DNA of 11,743 nucleotides from Victivallales bacterium (GTDB lineage Bacteria; Verrucomicrobiota; Lentisphaeria; Oligosphaerales; Lenti-02): the NCBI GenBank assembly GCA_018648945.1, contig JABGQJ010000189.1, positions 1 through 11,743 on the forward strand, given 5' to 3'. Both the position numbers and the translations under genes were made by a program. Positions 1-7,291 of the stretch are shown piece after piece. Position 1 is the first letter of the stretch. Each line of letters opens with the position of its first letter. The notes beneath the pieces were generated by a model that was given only the letters and a program-made list of their open reading frames with translations, ran no database searches and was not told where the DNA came from.

Positions 1-1
1 G

Positions 2-3000
2 CTGGAACTGGGGACGGAGCGCGTCAATCCGCGTATCCTGCGCGACCCACTTGTCCGTCTGGAGGAACGCGAACGGGGGGAGCTGCATCTGGTCGTGCTC
101 GGCGAAACGGGGGCCGAGGAGTTGCATCAGGTCCTGCCCTTCGACCTGCTGGCCTACAACGAATGGATGGGGGTCGGGCAACTGCGCGAGATCCTCGGGG
201 CCTTCGTCATGCCCAACCACCCGACGGTGGAGACCTTGATGCCCGTGATCGTCGAGCGCCTTCGCGAACGGACCACGCAAACGGCGCTGGACGGCTATCA
301 AAGCCAGGATCGCGACTATGTCAGGGAGCAGGCCGCTGCGGTCTACGAGGCCCTGGCTCTCCAGAGCCTCTCCTATGCCAGCCCCCCCCCGAGTTTCGAG
401 CGGACGGGACAGAAGATCCGCACTCCGGACCAGATTCAGGCCACCGGCGTGGCCACTTGCCTGGATCTCGCGGTTCTATTGGCCGCCATGCTGGAGCATG
501 TGGGGCTGGCACCGTTCCTCTTGCTGAAGGAGGGGCATGCGTGGGTTGCCGTGTGGCTGAGCGACCAGAGTTTCGACGAAGCGGTCGTTCCCTCGGCGGT
601 AGCGTTGAGGACGCGATGCGCTCTTGGCGAGGTGCTGGCCTTTGAGGCGACGGGGGTCGCATGTTCGCCGCCCCTGCCGTTTGCGGAGGCCTGCGCCCGG
701 GGGCTGGACCATCTGCGGCAGGTCTCGTCCTTTCACTATGCGCTGGATGTGCGCATGGCCCGTCGCATGGGAATCCGCCCCATGCCCGCGCGTTTGCGCG
801 GCGACGTAACCGTCCTGCCACCCACTCCCCAGGCCGCTTCGCCGGAGCCGGCCGAGGGAATCCCGCCCAGCGCTCTAGCCGATCCCCTCGTGGAGGAGGC
901 GGAACTGAGCGCAGAGGACCAGAAGCTCTCGCGCCTCGAGCGCTGGAAGCGCCACTTGCTGGATCTCAGCCGGCGGAACCGATTGCTCAACTTCCGAGAT
1001 TCCCGCCGCAGCATCCTGCTGGCGTGTCCGGATCTGGCCAGTGTCGAGGACGCCCTCGCTGCCGGAGACGAGTTCACCGTGTTGCCCTGCCCGAAGCAGT
1101 TGGCCGACGACCCGCGCGATGCCGAGCTGCACCGGCAGCGAACCGGGGACGACCTGATCGATACGTTCCTGCGGCAGCAGATGAAAGAGAAGCGCCTGCA
1201 CTCCACCCACGCGCCGGCAGAGCTGGAGAAACGCATGCGCGAGATGGACCGTGCCGCCCGCCTGTCTCTGGAGGAAAGCGGGGCGAACACCATGTTCCTT
1301 GCCCTCGGCTTCCTGCGCTGGTTCGAGGACGGGCGCGACGCCGTCCCGAACCTGGCGCCCATCATTCTCCTGCCCATGCGGATCGACCGGCGCTCTGTGC
1401 GCCGGGGATTCCGGGTGCGCATGGTGGACGAGGAAGCGCGGATCAACGTGACCCTGCTGCGCAAACTCGAGGCAGACTTCGAGATCAGCATTAGCGGTCT
1501 CGATCCGTTGCCGACCGATGACTCCGGCTTGGATGTGCCCGCCATCATTCGCCGCGTCCGAGAGGCGGTCAAGCACAAGGACAATTGGGAGGTGGTGGAG
1601 GACGCCACACTGGCCATCTTCACCTTCACCAAGTTCCTGATGTGGGCGGATCTGGAGGTGAATACGGCGACTCTCATGCAGAGCCCGATCGTCCACCATC
1701 TGGTGGAGACCCCCGCCGAGCCCTTCCCCGCAAAGCCGCTGGAGCCGGTGGAACTGGACCACATCGATCCGTCCGAGCTGATGGTGCCGCTCGATGCGGA
1801 CTCTTCCCAGCTCCAGGCCGTCGTGGCGGCGGAGAATGGGGCCAGCTTCGTCCTGCAGGGACCTCCAGGCACCGGCAAGTCACAGACGATCACCAATCTG
1901 ATCGCGCACTGCATGGCGTCTGGGCAACGGGTGCTCTTTGTCTCCGAGAAGATGGCGGCCCTGAATGTGGTCAAGCGCCGGCTCGAGCTGGTCGGGCTCG
2001 GCCCATTCTGCCTCGAACTGCATTCGCACAAGTCAACCAAGCACGATTTCCGGCGACAGCTGGAGGAAGCCCTGAATCTGGGCCGTTTCGCGGAACCCGA
2101 CCTCTGGCAGCGCCGCACGGGCCAACTCGCCCAACGCCGAGACGAACTGAACGAGTATGTCCGGGCCATGCATGCGCAACGCCCCTTCGGCGAGAGTGTG
2201 CTCTGGGCATGTGAACGCTGCGTGGAGCACCGGGACTTGCCGGATCATCGACTGGAACTGGGCGACCTCGCTGACGTTGGCCCAGACGTGCTGGACGATC
2301 TGCTGGCCGTGGCGCGCCGCCTGCGGGACGATGCGGTGCACTGTGAACTTGGCCCCGAGCATCCGTTGTGCGAGGTCGGCTTGCAGGAATGGGGGCCGGG
2401 GCTGGCACCCCGCGTACGCACTGCGACAGCGGCGGTCAGCGAATCCTCGGCCGATCTGACGCAGGTCGCCGCGCGGGCCCTCAAACCGCTGCGGCTCGGC
2501 TCCTCGAAGTGGTCTCGCTTCACGCTTGAGTATGGGGCCGAGCTGATTGAGCTGCTTCTGGAAACACCTGCCATCTGCAGCGAACTGCTGCGGACGCCCG
2601 ACTGGGACGAGGCGGCTCTGCAGGGACTGCTCGCGACCGGGCGGCGCCGGGACGCGTTGCGCGCTCAGTTGTGGGACGTGTACGGCGATGCCTACTGCGA
2701 GCTGCCGCTTGAGATCCTGCAGGACCGGTTGCGTCGGCATGGCGAGTCTGGCTTCCCCATGGGGTGGTGGCAGGGCTTCCTGGCCAAGCGCACGTTCAAG
2801 AAAGCGATGGTGGTGCCGAAACCCCGTTCCTTTGCCGATCTGGCCGCTGATCTGGCCGCTGCATTCGAGTTGCGCGAGTGCGAGAGCGCGGTGATGGCGT
2901 CCCCCCTTGGTCCCTTCTTCGGCCCGCACTGGCGGGAGGGGGAACCGGACTGGGATCAGTTGGCTCGCCAAATTGCCTGGGCTGCCCTTTTCCGGACGAC

Positions 3001-5704
3001 GATCCGCAAGCCGGACTTCGCCGATCCCGAGGACGAGATCGCGGCGCGCGGGCTGTGGGTGCAGATAGCGACAGAGAGCCGGGAATCCGTGCTGCCAGAC
3101 GGGGCCTTGGGCAAGGGCTTCACCCGTTACCTGGAGGTGTTCCGCCACTTCTGCGATGCCCGGCAAGCGGTGGCTGACTTGCTCCTGCCCGATCCCGAGT
3201 CGGCGTGGTTCGAAGCCCTGCACCCGGACTGTCCTGGCGTGTCGGCGCAACTCGCTGAGCGTTGGTCTGGTGCCCAGCGCGAGCTGCGCGCCTGGTGCGC
3301 CTGGCAGACCGCGAAGGCCCATGGTTGCTCCCTGGGGCTTCAGGAGGCGGTCCGTGGACTGGAATCTGGCGAGTTGGCACCGACAGCGGTGGCTGGCACG
3401 GTCGAGAAGGCTTTCGGACGCTGGGTCCTGGAGCAGGCTCTGGCCGGTGAGCCGGCGCTCAAGGGATTCCAGGGAGTGGAGCTCAACCGGGTGGTGGAGG
3501 AATTCCGCCGGATCGACGAGGAAGTGCGGGATCTGACCTGCAAGGCCCTCTTTGCCCGGCTCAGCGCGCGCCTTCCAGACAGCGGTGGCGACGAGGAGCG
3601 GCTGCGCAGCTCCGAGATCGGTCGGCTCAAGCGGTTCGCCAAAGGCGGTCGTCGCTCGATTCGACAGGTCTTCCGGGAATGCCCGAATGCCCTGTCTCGC
3701 CTGAAGCCCTGCGTTCTCATGAGTCCCCTGTCCGTGGCCCAGTTCCTGGGCCCGGAGTTCCCGAAGTTCGACCTGGTGGTCTTCGACGAGGCCTCCCAGA
3801 TGCCGCCTTGGGAAGCGGTGGGGGCGATCGCGCGCGGGGAATCGCTGATCGTCGTCGGCGACTCGAAGCAACTGCCCCCGACCAGCTTCTTCCAGCGCAA
3901 CACGGATGAAGACGAGGTGCTGAGCGAAGACGATCTGGAGGACATGGAGAGCATTCTGGACGAATGCGTGGCCTGCCAGTTCCCCTCCCGAACCCTGACC
4001 TGGCACTACCGCAGCCGGCACGAGAGCCTGATCGCCTTCAGCAACTACCACTACTACGCCAATCACCTGAGCACCTTCCCGTCCCCCGACCGGGACACCA
4101 CCCGCCTTGGCGTCGCCTGGCGGCCGGTGCCCGACGGATTCTACGACACCGGACAGAGCCGCACGAACCAGGCCGAGGCCGAGGCGGTCGTCGCGGAGGT
4201 CGTGGCCCGGCTGGCAGACCCGGCGCGACGCTCGCATTCACTCGGCGTCGTCACCTTCAGCATGGCTCAGCAACTGCTGATCGACGATCTGCTTGAGAAG
4301 GCCCGGGCAGAGCAACCGGAGATCGAGCCTTACTTCTCCGATCGTGTGCAGGAACCGGTGTTCGTGAAGAACCTGGAGACGGTTCAGGGCGACGAGCGGG
4401 ACGTGATTCTGTTCTCCATCTGCTACGGCCCAAATCGCGACGGGAAGGTCTCCATGAACTTCGGGCCGCTCAACAGCAAGGGCGGGGAACGACGGCTCAA
4501 TGTCGCGGTCACCCGCGCGCGCCGCCAGCTGCTTGTCTTCTCCACCTTGCGGGCCGAGCAGATTGATCTGCAGCGCACGCAAGCCGTGGGCGTGGTGCAC
4601 TTGAAGAGCTTCCTCAAGTTCGCGGGCGAAGGCATGACTGGCATGCTGAACAGCGGGGTGGGGGAAGACCAGGCAGTCGCGCCAGTCGCCCTTTCCCTGA
4701 AGCAGGCCTTGGTCGAGCAGGGCTGGGTCGTCGAGAGCGAAGTTGGCAGTTCCGGCTGTCGCGTGGGCCTAGCCGTTCGGCACCCAGACCACCCCGAGAG
4801 CTTCCTCCTCGGGGTGGATATCGAGAGTCAGGCCCAAGGACAGGCACGCACGGCCCGCGACCGGAACCGCTTGCGGAACTCCGTGTTGCGCGCGCTGGGT
4901 TGGCGTCTGGTGCACCTCTGGGCCCTGGACTGGTGCTTCGATCAGGAACGCGAACTGGCCCGGATCGAGGCAGCCCTGGCCGAGGCCCTCGCTGAGTTCC
5001 GCCCGCCGGACGAACGCGAAGGCGCCGGGGAAAACGAACCGGAGCCGGAGGAGCAAGAGGATGCCCAGGAGCCCTTTGCGCGACTGCAGGTGGACCTGGT
5101 GCCGCTCGACGAGGAGGAACAGGCGCTCGACGGTGGCGAAACCGTCTACCAAACCACCACGCTGGCCCCGGCGGAGGGCGGCAGCGAGGCCTTCCATTCG
5201 CCCGCCGCCAACCGCCTGGTCGCCGCGCGGATTCTCCGCATGGTGGAGAACGAGGCGCCGCTTTCCCCGGAATTCATCGCTCGGCGAGTGGCGGCGTGCT
5301 GGGGAATCAACCGCCTCTCGCGGAAAGTGGTCGATCGCGTCTTTGACCGGGTCCCTATGAAACGCGTGCAACTGACCGAGTCGGAGGGGCGGCAGTTCGT
5401 GTGGTGGCACGAGCAGGAGCCCGAGGCGTACGCAGAGTACCGCATTCCCGATCCGACGGACGAGTTTCAGCGCAGCGCCGAGCACATTTGCCCCCAGGAA
5501 GTGGCGAACGCCATGGTCGCGAACCTGGATCGGCATCTGAGTTTGGCGGAAGAGGATCTCCTGCGGGCGGCCGCGGCCACCTTCGGCTTCGGCCGCGTCG
5601 GCAACGTAGTCAAGCAGTCCATGCAGGCGGGCCTCGACTATCTCCTGGCCAGTCAGCGCGCCGTCCTTGACGAGGGTATGGTCTCGCTTGCCGAACAGGA
5701 TTGA
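2..5704 (+). CDS. DUF4011 / SF1 helicase / Vsr-like nuclease / DUF3320 giant protein (5'-partial), putative Hhe-type antiphage protein
   Basis: The frame is open from the first bases of the window to TGA at 5702-5704 (1,900 codons seen), so the true start lies upstream; the GTG at 95 is internal. Domains in order: a transglutaminase-like fold at about 400-600, with Cys at 458-460 in TCLDLA and His at 536-538 in GHAWVAVW; a linker; DUF4011 from about 920 (LERWKRHLLDLSRRNRLLNF) to about 1700; helicase Walker A GPPGTGKS at 1859-1882; a roughly 640-codon insertion; Walker B DEAS at 3785-3796; GDSKQLPP at 3857-3880; HYRSRHE near 4005-4025; VQGDERDV near 4383-4406; RRLNVAVTRAR near 4490-4522; a Vsr/MTES_1575-like nuclease fold at about 4670-4980 (ARDRNRLR, LGWR, LDW); an acidic linker; DUF3320 at about 5130-5640. 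From family knowledge, this resembles the Hhe antiphage protein (DUF4011-helicase-Vsr), thought to act on invading nucleic acid in the cytoplasm. Some expected nuclease residues are replaced. It leads two membrane-protein genes. Family assignment is firm; the defence role is inferred. Confidence 0.93.
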   Translation: MELGTERVNPRILRDPLVRLEERERGELHLVVLGETGAEELHQVLPFDLLAYNEWMGVGQLREILGAFVMPNHPTVETLMPVIVERLRERTTQTALDGYQSQDRDYVREQAAAVYEALALQSLSYASPPPSFERTGQKIRTPDQIQATGVATCLDLAVLLAAMLEHVGLAPFLLLKEGHAWVAVWLSDQSFDEAVVPSAVALRTRCALGEVLAFEATGVACSPPLPFAEACARGLDHLRQVSSFHYALDVRMARRMGIRPMPARLRGDVTVLPPTPQAASPEPAEGIPPSALADPLVEEAELSAEDQKLSRLERWKRHLLDLSRRNRLLNFRDSRRSILLACPDLASVEDALAAGDEFTVLPCPKQLADDPRDAELHRQRTGDDLIDTFLRQQMKEKRLHSTHAPAELEKRMREMDRAARLSLEESGANTMFLALGFLRWFEDGRDAVPNLAPIILLPMRIDRRSVRRGFRVRMVDEEARINVTLLRKLEADFEISISGLDPLPTDDSGLDVPAIIRRVREAVKHKDNWEVVEDATLAIFTFTKFLMWADLEVNTATLMQSPIVHHLVETPAEPFPAKPLEPVELDHIDPSELMVPLDADSSQLQAVVAAENGASFVLQGPPGTGKSQTITNLIAHCMASGQRVLFVSEKMAALNVVKRRLELVGLGPFCLELHSHKSTKHDFRRQLEEALNLGRFAEPDLWQRRTGQLAQRRDELNEYVRAMHAQRPFGESVLWACERCVEHRDLPDHRLELGDLADVGPDVLDDLLAVARRLRDDAVHCELGPEHPLCEVGLQEWGPGLAPRVRTATAAVSESSADLTQVAARALKPLRLGSSKWSRFTLEYGAELIELLLETPAICSELLRTPDWDEAALQGLLATGRRRDALRAQLWDVYGDAYCELPLEILQDRLRRHGESGFPMGWWQGFLAKRTFKKAMVVPKPRSFADLAADLAAAFELRECESAVMASPLGPFFGPHWREGEPDWDQLARQIAWAALFRTTIRKPDFADPEDEIAARGLWVQIATESRESVLPDGALGKGFTRYLEVFRHFCDARQAVADLLLPDPESAWFEALHPDCPGVSAQLAERWSGAQRELRAWCAWQTAKAHGCSLGLQEAVRGLESGELAPTAVAGTVEKAFGRWVLEQALAGEPALKGFQGVELNRVVEEFRRIDEEVRDLTCKALFARLSARLPDSGGDEERLRSSEIGRLKRFAKGGRRSIRQVFRECPNALSRLKPCVLMSPLSVAQFLGPEFPKFDLVVFDEASQMPPWEAVGAIARGESLIVVGDSKQLPPTSFFQRNTDEDEVLSEDDLEDMESILDECVACQFPSRTLTWHYRSRHESLIAFSNYHYYANHLSTFPSPDRDTTRLGVAWRPVPDGFYDTGQSRTNQAEAEAVVAEVVARLADPARRSHSLGVVTFSMAQQLLIDDLLEKARAEQPEIEPYFSDRVQEPVFVKNLETVQGDERDVILFSICYGPNRDGKVSMNFGPLNSKGGERRLNVAVTRARRQLLVFSTLRAEQIDLQRTQAVGVVHLKSFLKFAGEGMTGMLNSGVGEDQAVAPVALSLKQALVEQGWVVESEVGSSGCRVGLAVRHPDHPESFLLGVDIESQAQGQARTARDRNRLRNSVLRALGWRLVHLWALDWCFDQERELARIEAALAEALAEFRPPDEREGAGENEPEPEEQEDAQEPFARLQVDLVPLDEEEQALDGGETVYQTTTLAPAEGGSEAFHSPAANRLVAARILRMVENEAPLSPEFIARRVAACWGINRLSRKVVDRVFDRVPMKRVQLTESEGRQFVWWHEQEPEAYAEYRIPDPTDEFQRSAEHICPQEVANAMVANLDRHLSLAEEDLLRAAAATFGFGRVGNVVKQSMQAGLDYLLASQRAVLDEGMVSLAEQD

Positions 5705-5764
5705 GGACAGTGAGTCGCCCCCCACGGGAAGGGGGAAGCACACAGACAGCAAGAGGATAGCAGC

Positions 5765-6514
5765 ATGAGACGCAAACAATACGACTGGCAACTCCCCCCC
5801 GAAATCGAGCAACGGCTAGGCGAAACGACCTATGGTCGGCAGCGTGCCCTCTTCGAGGCGGAGCACCTCCTGATTGTCCTGCACACTCCCCCGCAAGACG
5901 ACCAAGCAGAGCGGGAGTGCATTCTCTTCCTCCGCAGCCCGGATGGCACCTACCAATGCAACGGTCGGGACGGCGGCAGCGGTCGCCTCCGGCGTCTGCT
6001 GGCGGAGTACGACGAACTGTTCGAGAAGTACGACGACCTCTACGACAAGGCCGACTCCCCCACAGAGCTCTTTGAGCTCATGAAGGTCCTCGCGCCCATG
6101 AACCGGGCCACCACGAACCTCCACAGCGCCATGCAGTCGGCACGGAGCCACATCGAGGGGGACACCTTCCTGATCGCCATGCGGGACGAGGCCTATGAGG
6201 TTTCGCGCAACTTCGAGCTGCTGGCCACGGACGTCAAGATCGCTCTGGATTACCAGATCGCCGAGAATACCGAGCAGCAGGCTGCCCAAGGGGAAGCGAT
6301 GGCCGCCGCCCAGCACAAGCTCAATGTCCTCGCGGCCGTGACCTTCCCCCTGATGGCCATCGCCACGCTCCTGGGGATGAACCTGACCCATGGCTACGAA
6401 CATCGCCCACCGTCGCTTTTCTGGCTGGTCGTTCTGAGCGGATTCGTCGTCGGTTGGGCCGTCAAGGGCTGGGTGACCAAAACCAGGACCAGTGACTGGC
6501 GGGAGGACAAGTAG
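5765..6514 (+). CDS. Short CorA-like membrane protein with GMN motif
   Basis: This 249-residue protein resembles the membrane end of CorA divalent-cation channels. Residues 1-75 look like a small soluble alpha/beta region. Residues 76-180 are helical and charged (LRRLLAEYDELFEKYDDLYD, then Gln/Ala-rich helices), like the long stalk helix of CorA. TM1 is about 187-203 and ends in GMN at 204-206 (codons 6374-6382), the CorA signature at the pore mouth. A short loop (LTHGYEHRPP) leads to TM2 at about 217-236 and a short charged tail. Typical CorA is around 316 residues, so the cytoplasmic domain is reduced. AGAGGA at 5752-5757 lies 7 nt before the ATG. The gene starts 60 nt after the helicase gene and ends 1 nt before the next start, so co-transcription is likely. 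A CorA-family protein is a known effector of some type III-B CRISPR systems, activated by SAM-AMP, so a defence effector role fits; a plain cation transporter is the alternative. Confidence 0.85.
   Translation: MRRKQYDWQLPPEIEQRLGETTYGRQRALFEAEHLLIVLHTPPQDDQAERECILFLRSPDGTYQCNGRDGGSGRLRRLLAEYDELFEKYDDLYDKADSPTELFELMKVLAPMNRATTNLHSAMQSARSHIEGDTFLIAMRDEAYEVSRNFELLATDVKIALDYQIAENTEQQAAQGEAMAAAQHKLNVLAAVTFPLMAIATLLGMNLTHGYEHRPPSLFWLVVLSGFVVGWAVKGWVTKTRTSDWREDK
6501..6506 (+). promoter_or_regulatory. Ribosome binding site that sets the start of the small membrane protein
   Basis: GGGAGG lies 9 nt before the ATG at 6516. The frame is also open from a GTG at 6492, but that start would place this Shine-Dalgarno inside the gene and add eight polar residues before the first membrane helix. 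The site lies within the last codons of the CorA-like gene, which suggests translational coupling. Confidence 0.6.
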
Positions 6515-6515
6515 C

Positions 6516-6938
6516 ATGCACGGCGCGCAGGCAATCGTGCTTCTTGCCGCGATCGTGGCCGGGATCGCCCTGCCTCTGGGCCTGTTCGGCTACTTGGTCG
6601 TGAAGTGGGCCTCGTACCGGGAACAGTGGTTGTGGATCCGCTCAAACATGGTCGGTCGGCAGTTGCTTCCCATCGTGGCTGGCATCGCCTTGTTCGGTAT
6701 CGGGATCCGGGGCGTGCTGACCTACGAGGAGGCCTACTGGTTCACTGAGCCCGTACTCAGTTGGTGGCATTGCTGGCTGCTGCTCCTGCTGCTGGACATG
6801 GTTCTCATCGTCGACTGGCTGCGGCGTGCAGTCAAGCACCGGATCAAGAAGGTCAAGAAGGTGGTTGGCTTCGTGAAGGACGTGAAGCACGAGCTGGATC
6901 GCCTCGTCGACGACACTCCTTCTGACCCTGTTGACTGA
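6516..6938 (+). CDS. Small three-helix membrane protein with lysine-rich C-terminal tail
   Basis: I do not recognise a named family for this 140-residue protein. Hydrophobic helices are visible at about 5-29 (AIVLLAAIVAGIALPLGLFG), 51-68 and 84-101 (WHCWLLLLLLDMVLIVD). A conspicuous basic, probably amphipathic helix follows at about 102-130 (RRAVKHRIKKVKKVVGF), then an acidic end. The aromatic-rich loop between TM2 and TM3 (YEEAYWF) would sit at a membrane surface. The start is the ATG 1 nt after the CorA-like stop codon, with GGGAGG upstream. It is the last gene of the apparent three-gene operon; a hairpin lies 18 nt after its stop. The tight packing suggests it works with the CorA-like protein, as a partner subunit, regulator or immunity-like protein; none of these is shown by the sequence. 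The basic tail could bind the inner membrane face or nucleic acid. Confidence 0.75.
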   Translation: MHGAQAIVLLAAIVAGIALPLGLFGYLVVKWASYREQWLWIRSNMVGRQLLPIVAGIALFGIGIRGVLTYEEAYWFTEPVLSWWHCWLLLLLLDMVLIVDWLRRAVKHRIKKVKKVVGFVKDVKHELDRLVDDTPSDPVD

Positions 6939-6955
6939 GCGCGTGTTCTCGGACG

Positions 6956-6987
6956 CATCTCAGTTCCGTAGGTGTTTCGCTGAGATG
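6956..6987. terminator. Hairpin after the three-gene operon, possible terminator
   Basis: CATCTCAG at 6956-6963 pairs perfectly over 8 bp with CTGAGATG at 6980-6987, leaving a 16-nt loop. It begins 18 nt after the stop of the last operon gene. No T-run follows on either strand, so it would not be a standard Rho-independent terminator; it could be a 3'-end processing or protective stem. Confidence 0.3.
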
Positions 6988-7063
6988 GCAGCGCCCCCGC
7001 GACCTTGTCAGGGGCAACCCGCACGGCCACGCAATCCCCCCTTGCGGATGCCAGCCTTGGAGC

Positions 7064-7081
7064 GGTCGCGGCCGCGCGACC
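7064..7081. terminator. GC-rich hairpin in the convergent gap
   Basis: GGTCGCG at 7064-7070 pairs with CGCGACC at 7075-7081 (7 bp, all but one G-C) around a GCCG tetraloop. No T-run follows on either strand. It could stop transcription from both sides or be a palindromic repeat; nothing here decides between these. Confidence 0.25.
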
Positions 7082-7291
7082 ATCTTCGGGACGCATCGGC
7101 AGCACTCCCCCACCCTCGCAGGCATTCCGGTGCACGGTTCCGGTTGGGCGAGGAGGTCCCGGCGCACAGCGCCGCGGCCGCTCCACGGGGTTCGCAAGGA
7201 AGGGGGCGTCCTCGTCGTCGCATGAAACTCCCGCAACGCCCCACTGACTGGCTTCTGCTCCTCCCACCCCAGGCGGGATCCTGGTGAGACT

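Larger units (their letters stand above)
6939..7291. other. Non-coding gap between convergent gene groups
   Basis: These 353 nt separate the end of the + strand operon from the end of the - strand GH29 gene. Open frames here on both strands are rich in Arg, Pro and Gly, lack convincing ribosome binding sites and resemble no protein family I know. The stretch holds two hairpins (6956-6987 and 7064-7081) and a weaker one next to the GH29 stop (CCAGG at 7269-7273 pairing with CCTGG at 7280-7284). Transcription from both sides would be expected to end here. Confidence 0.6.

Noticed and set aside
95..97. GTG as the start of the helicase gene
   Set aside because: The frame stays open to the window's left edge with family-like sequence before it and no ribosome binding site; the gene is cut by the window.
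736..2169. Ser/Arg-rich open frame on the - strand (477 codons)
   Set aside because: It is opposite the DUF4011 region, with low-complexity Ser/Arg composition and no family match; a shadow.
2033..4237. Long open frame on the - strand (734 codons)
   Set aside because: It lies wholly opposite the helicase gene, whose translation carries family motifs throughout; the antisense frame has no recognisable domain and is a GC-rich codon artefact.
4769..5812. Open frame on the - strand (347 codons)
   Set aside because: It is antisense to the nuclease and DUF3320 regions and the start of the CorA-like gene; no domain recognised.
6931..7287. Open frame of 118 codons after the operon
   Set aside because: It starts inside the preceding gene at a TTG, has no ribosome binding site, and is Arg/Pro-rich without structure.
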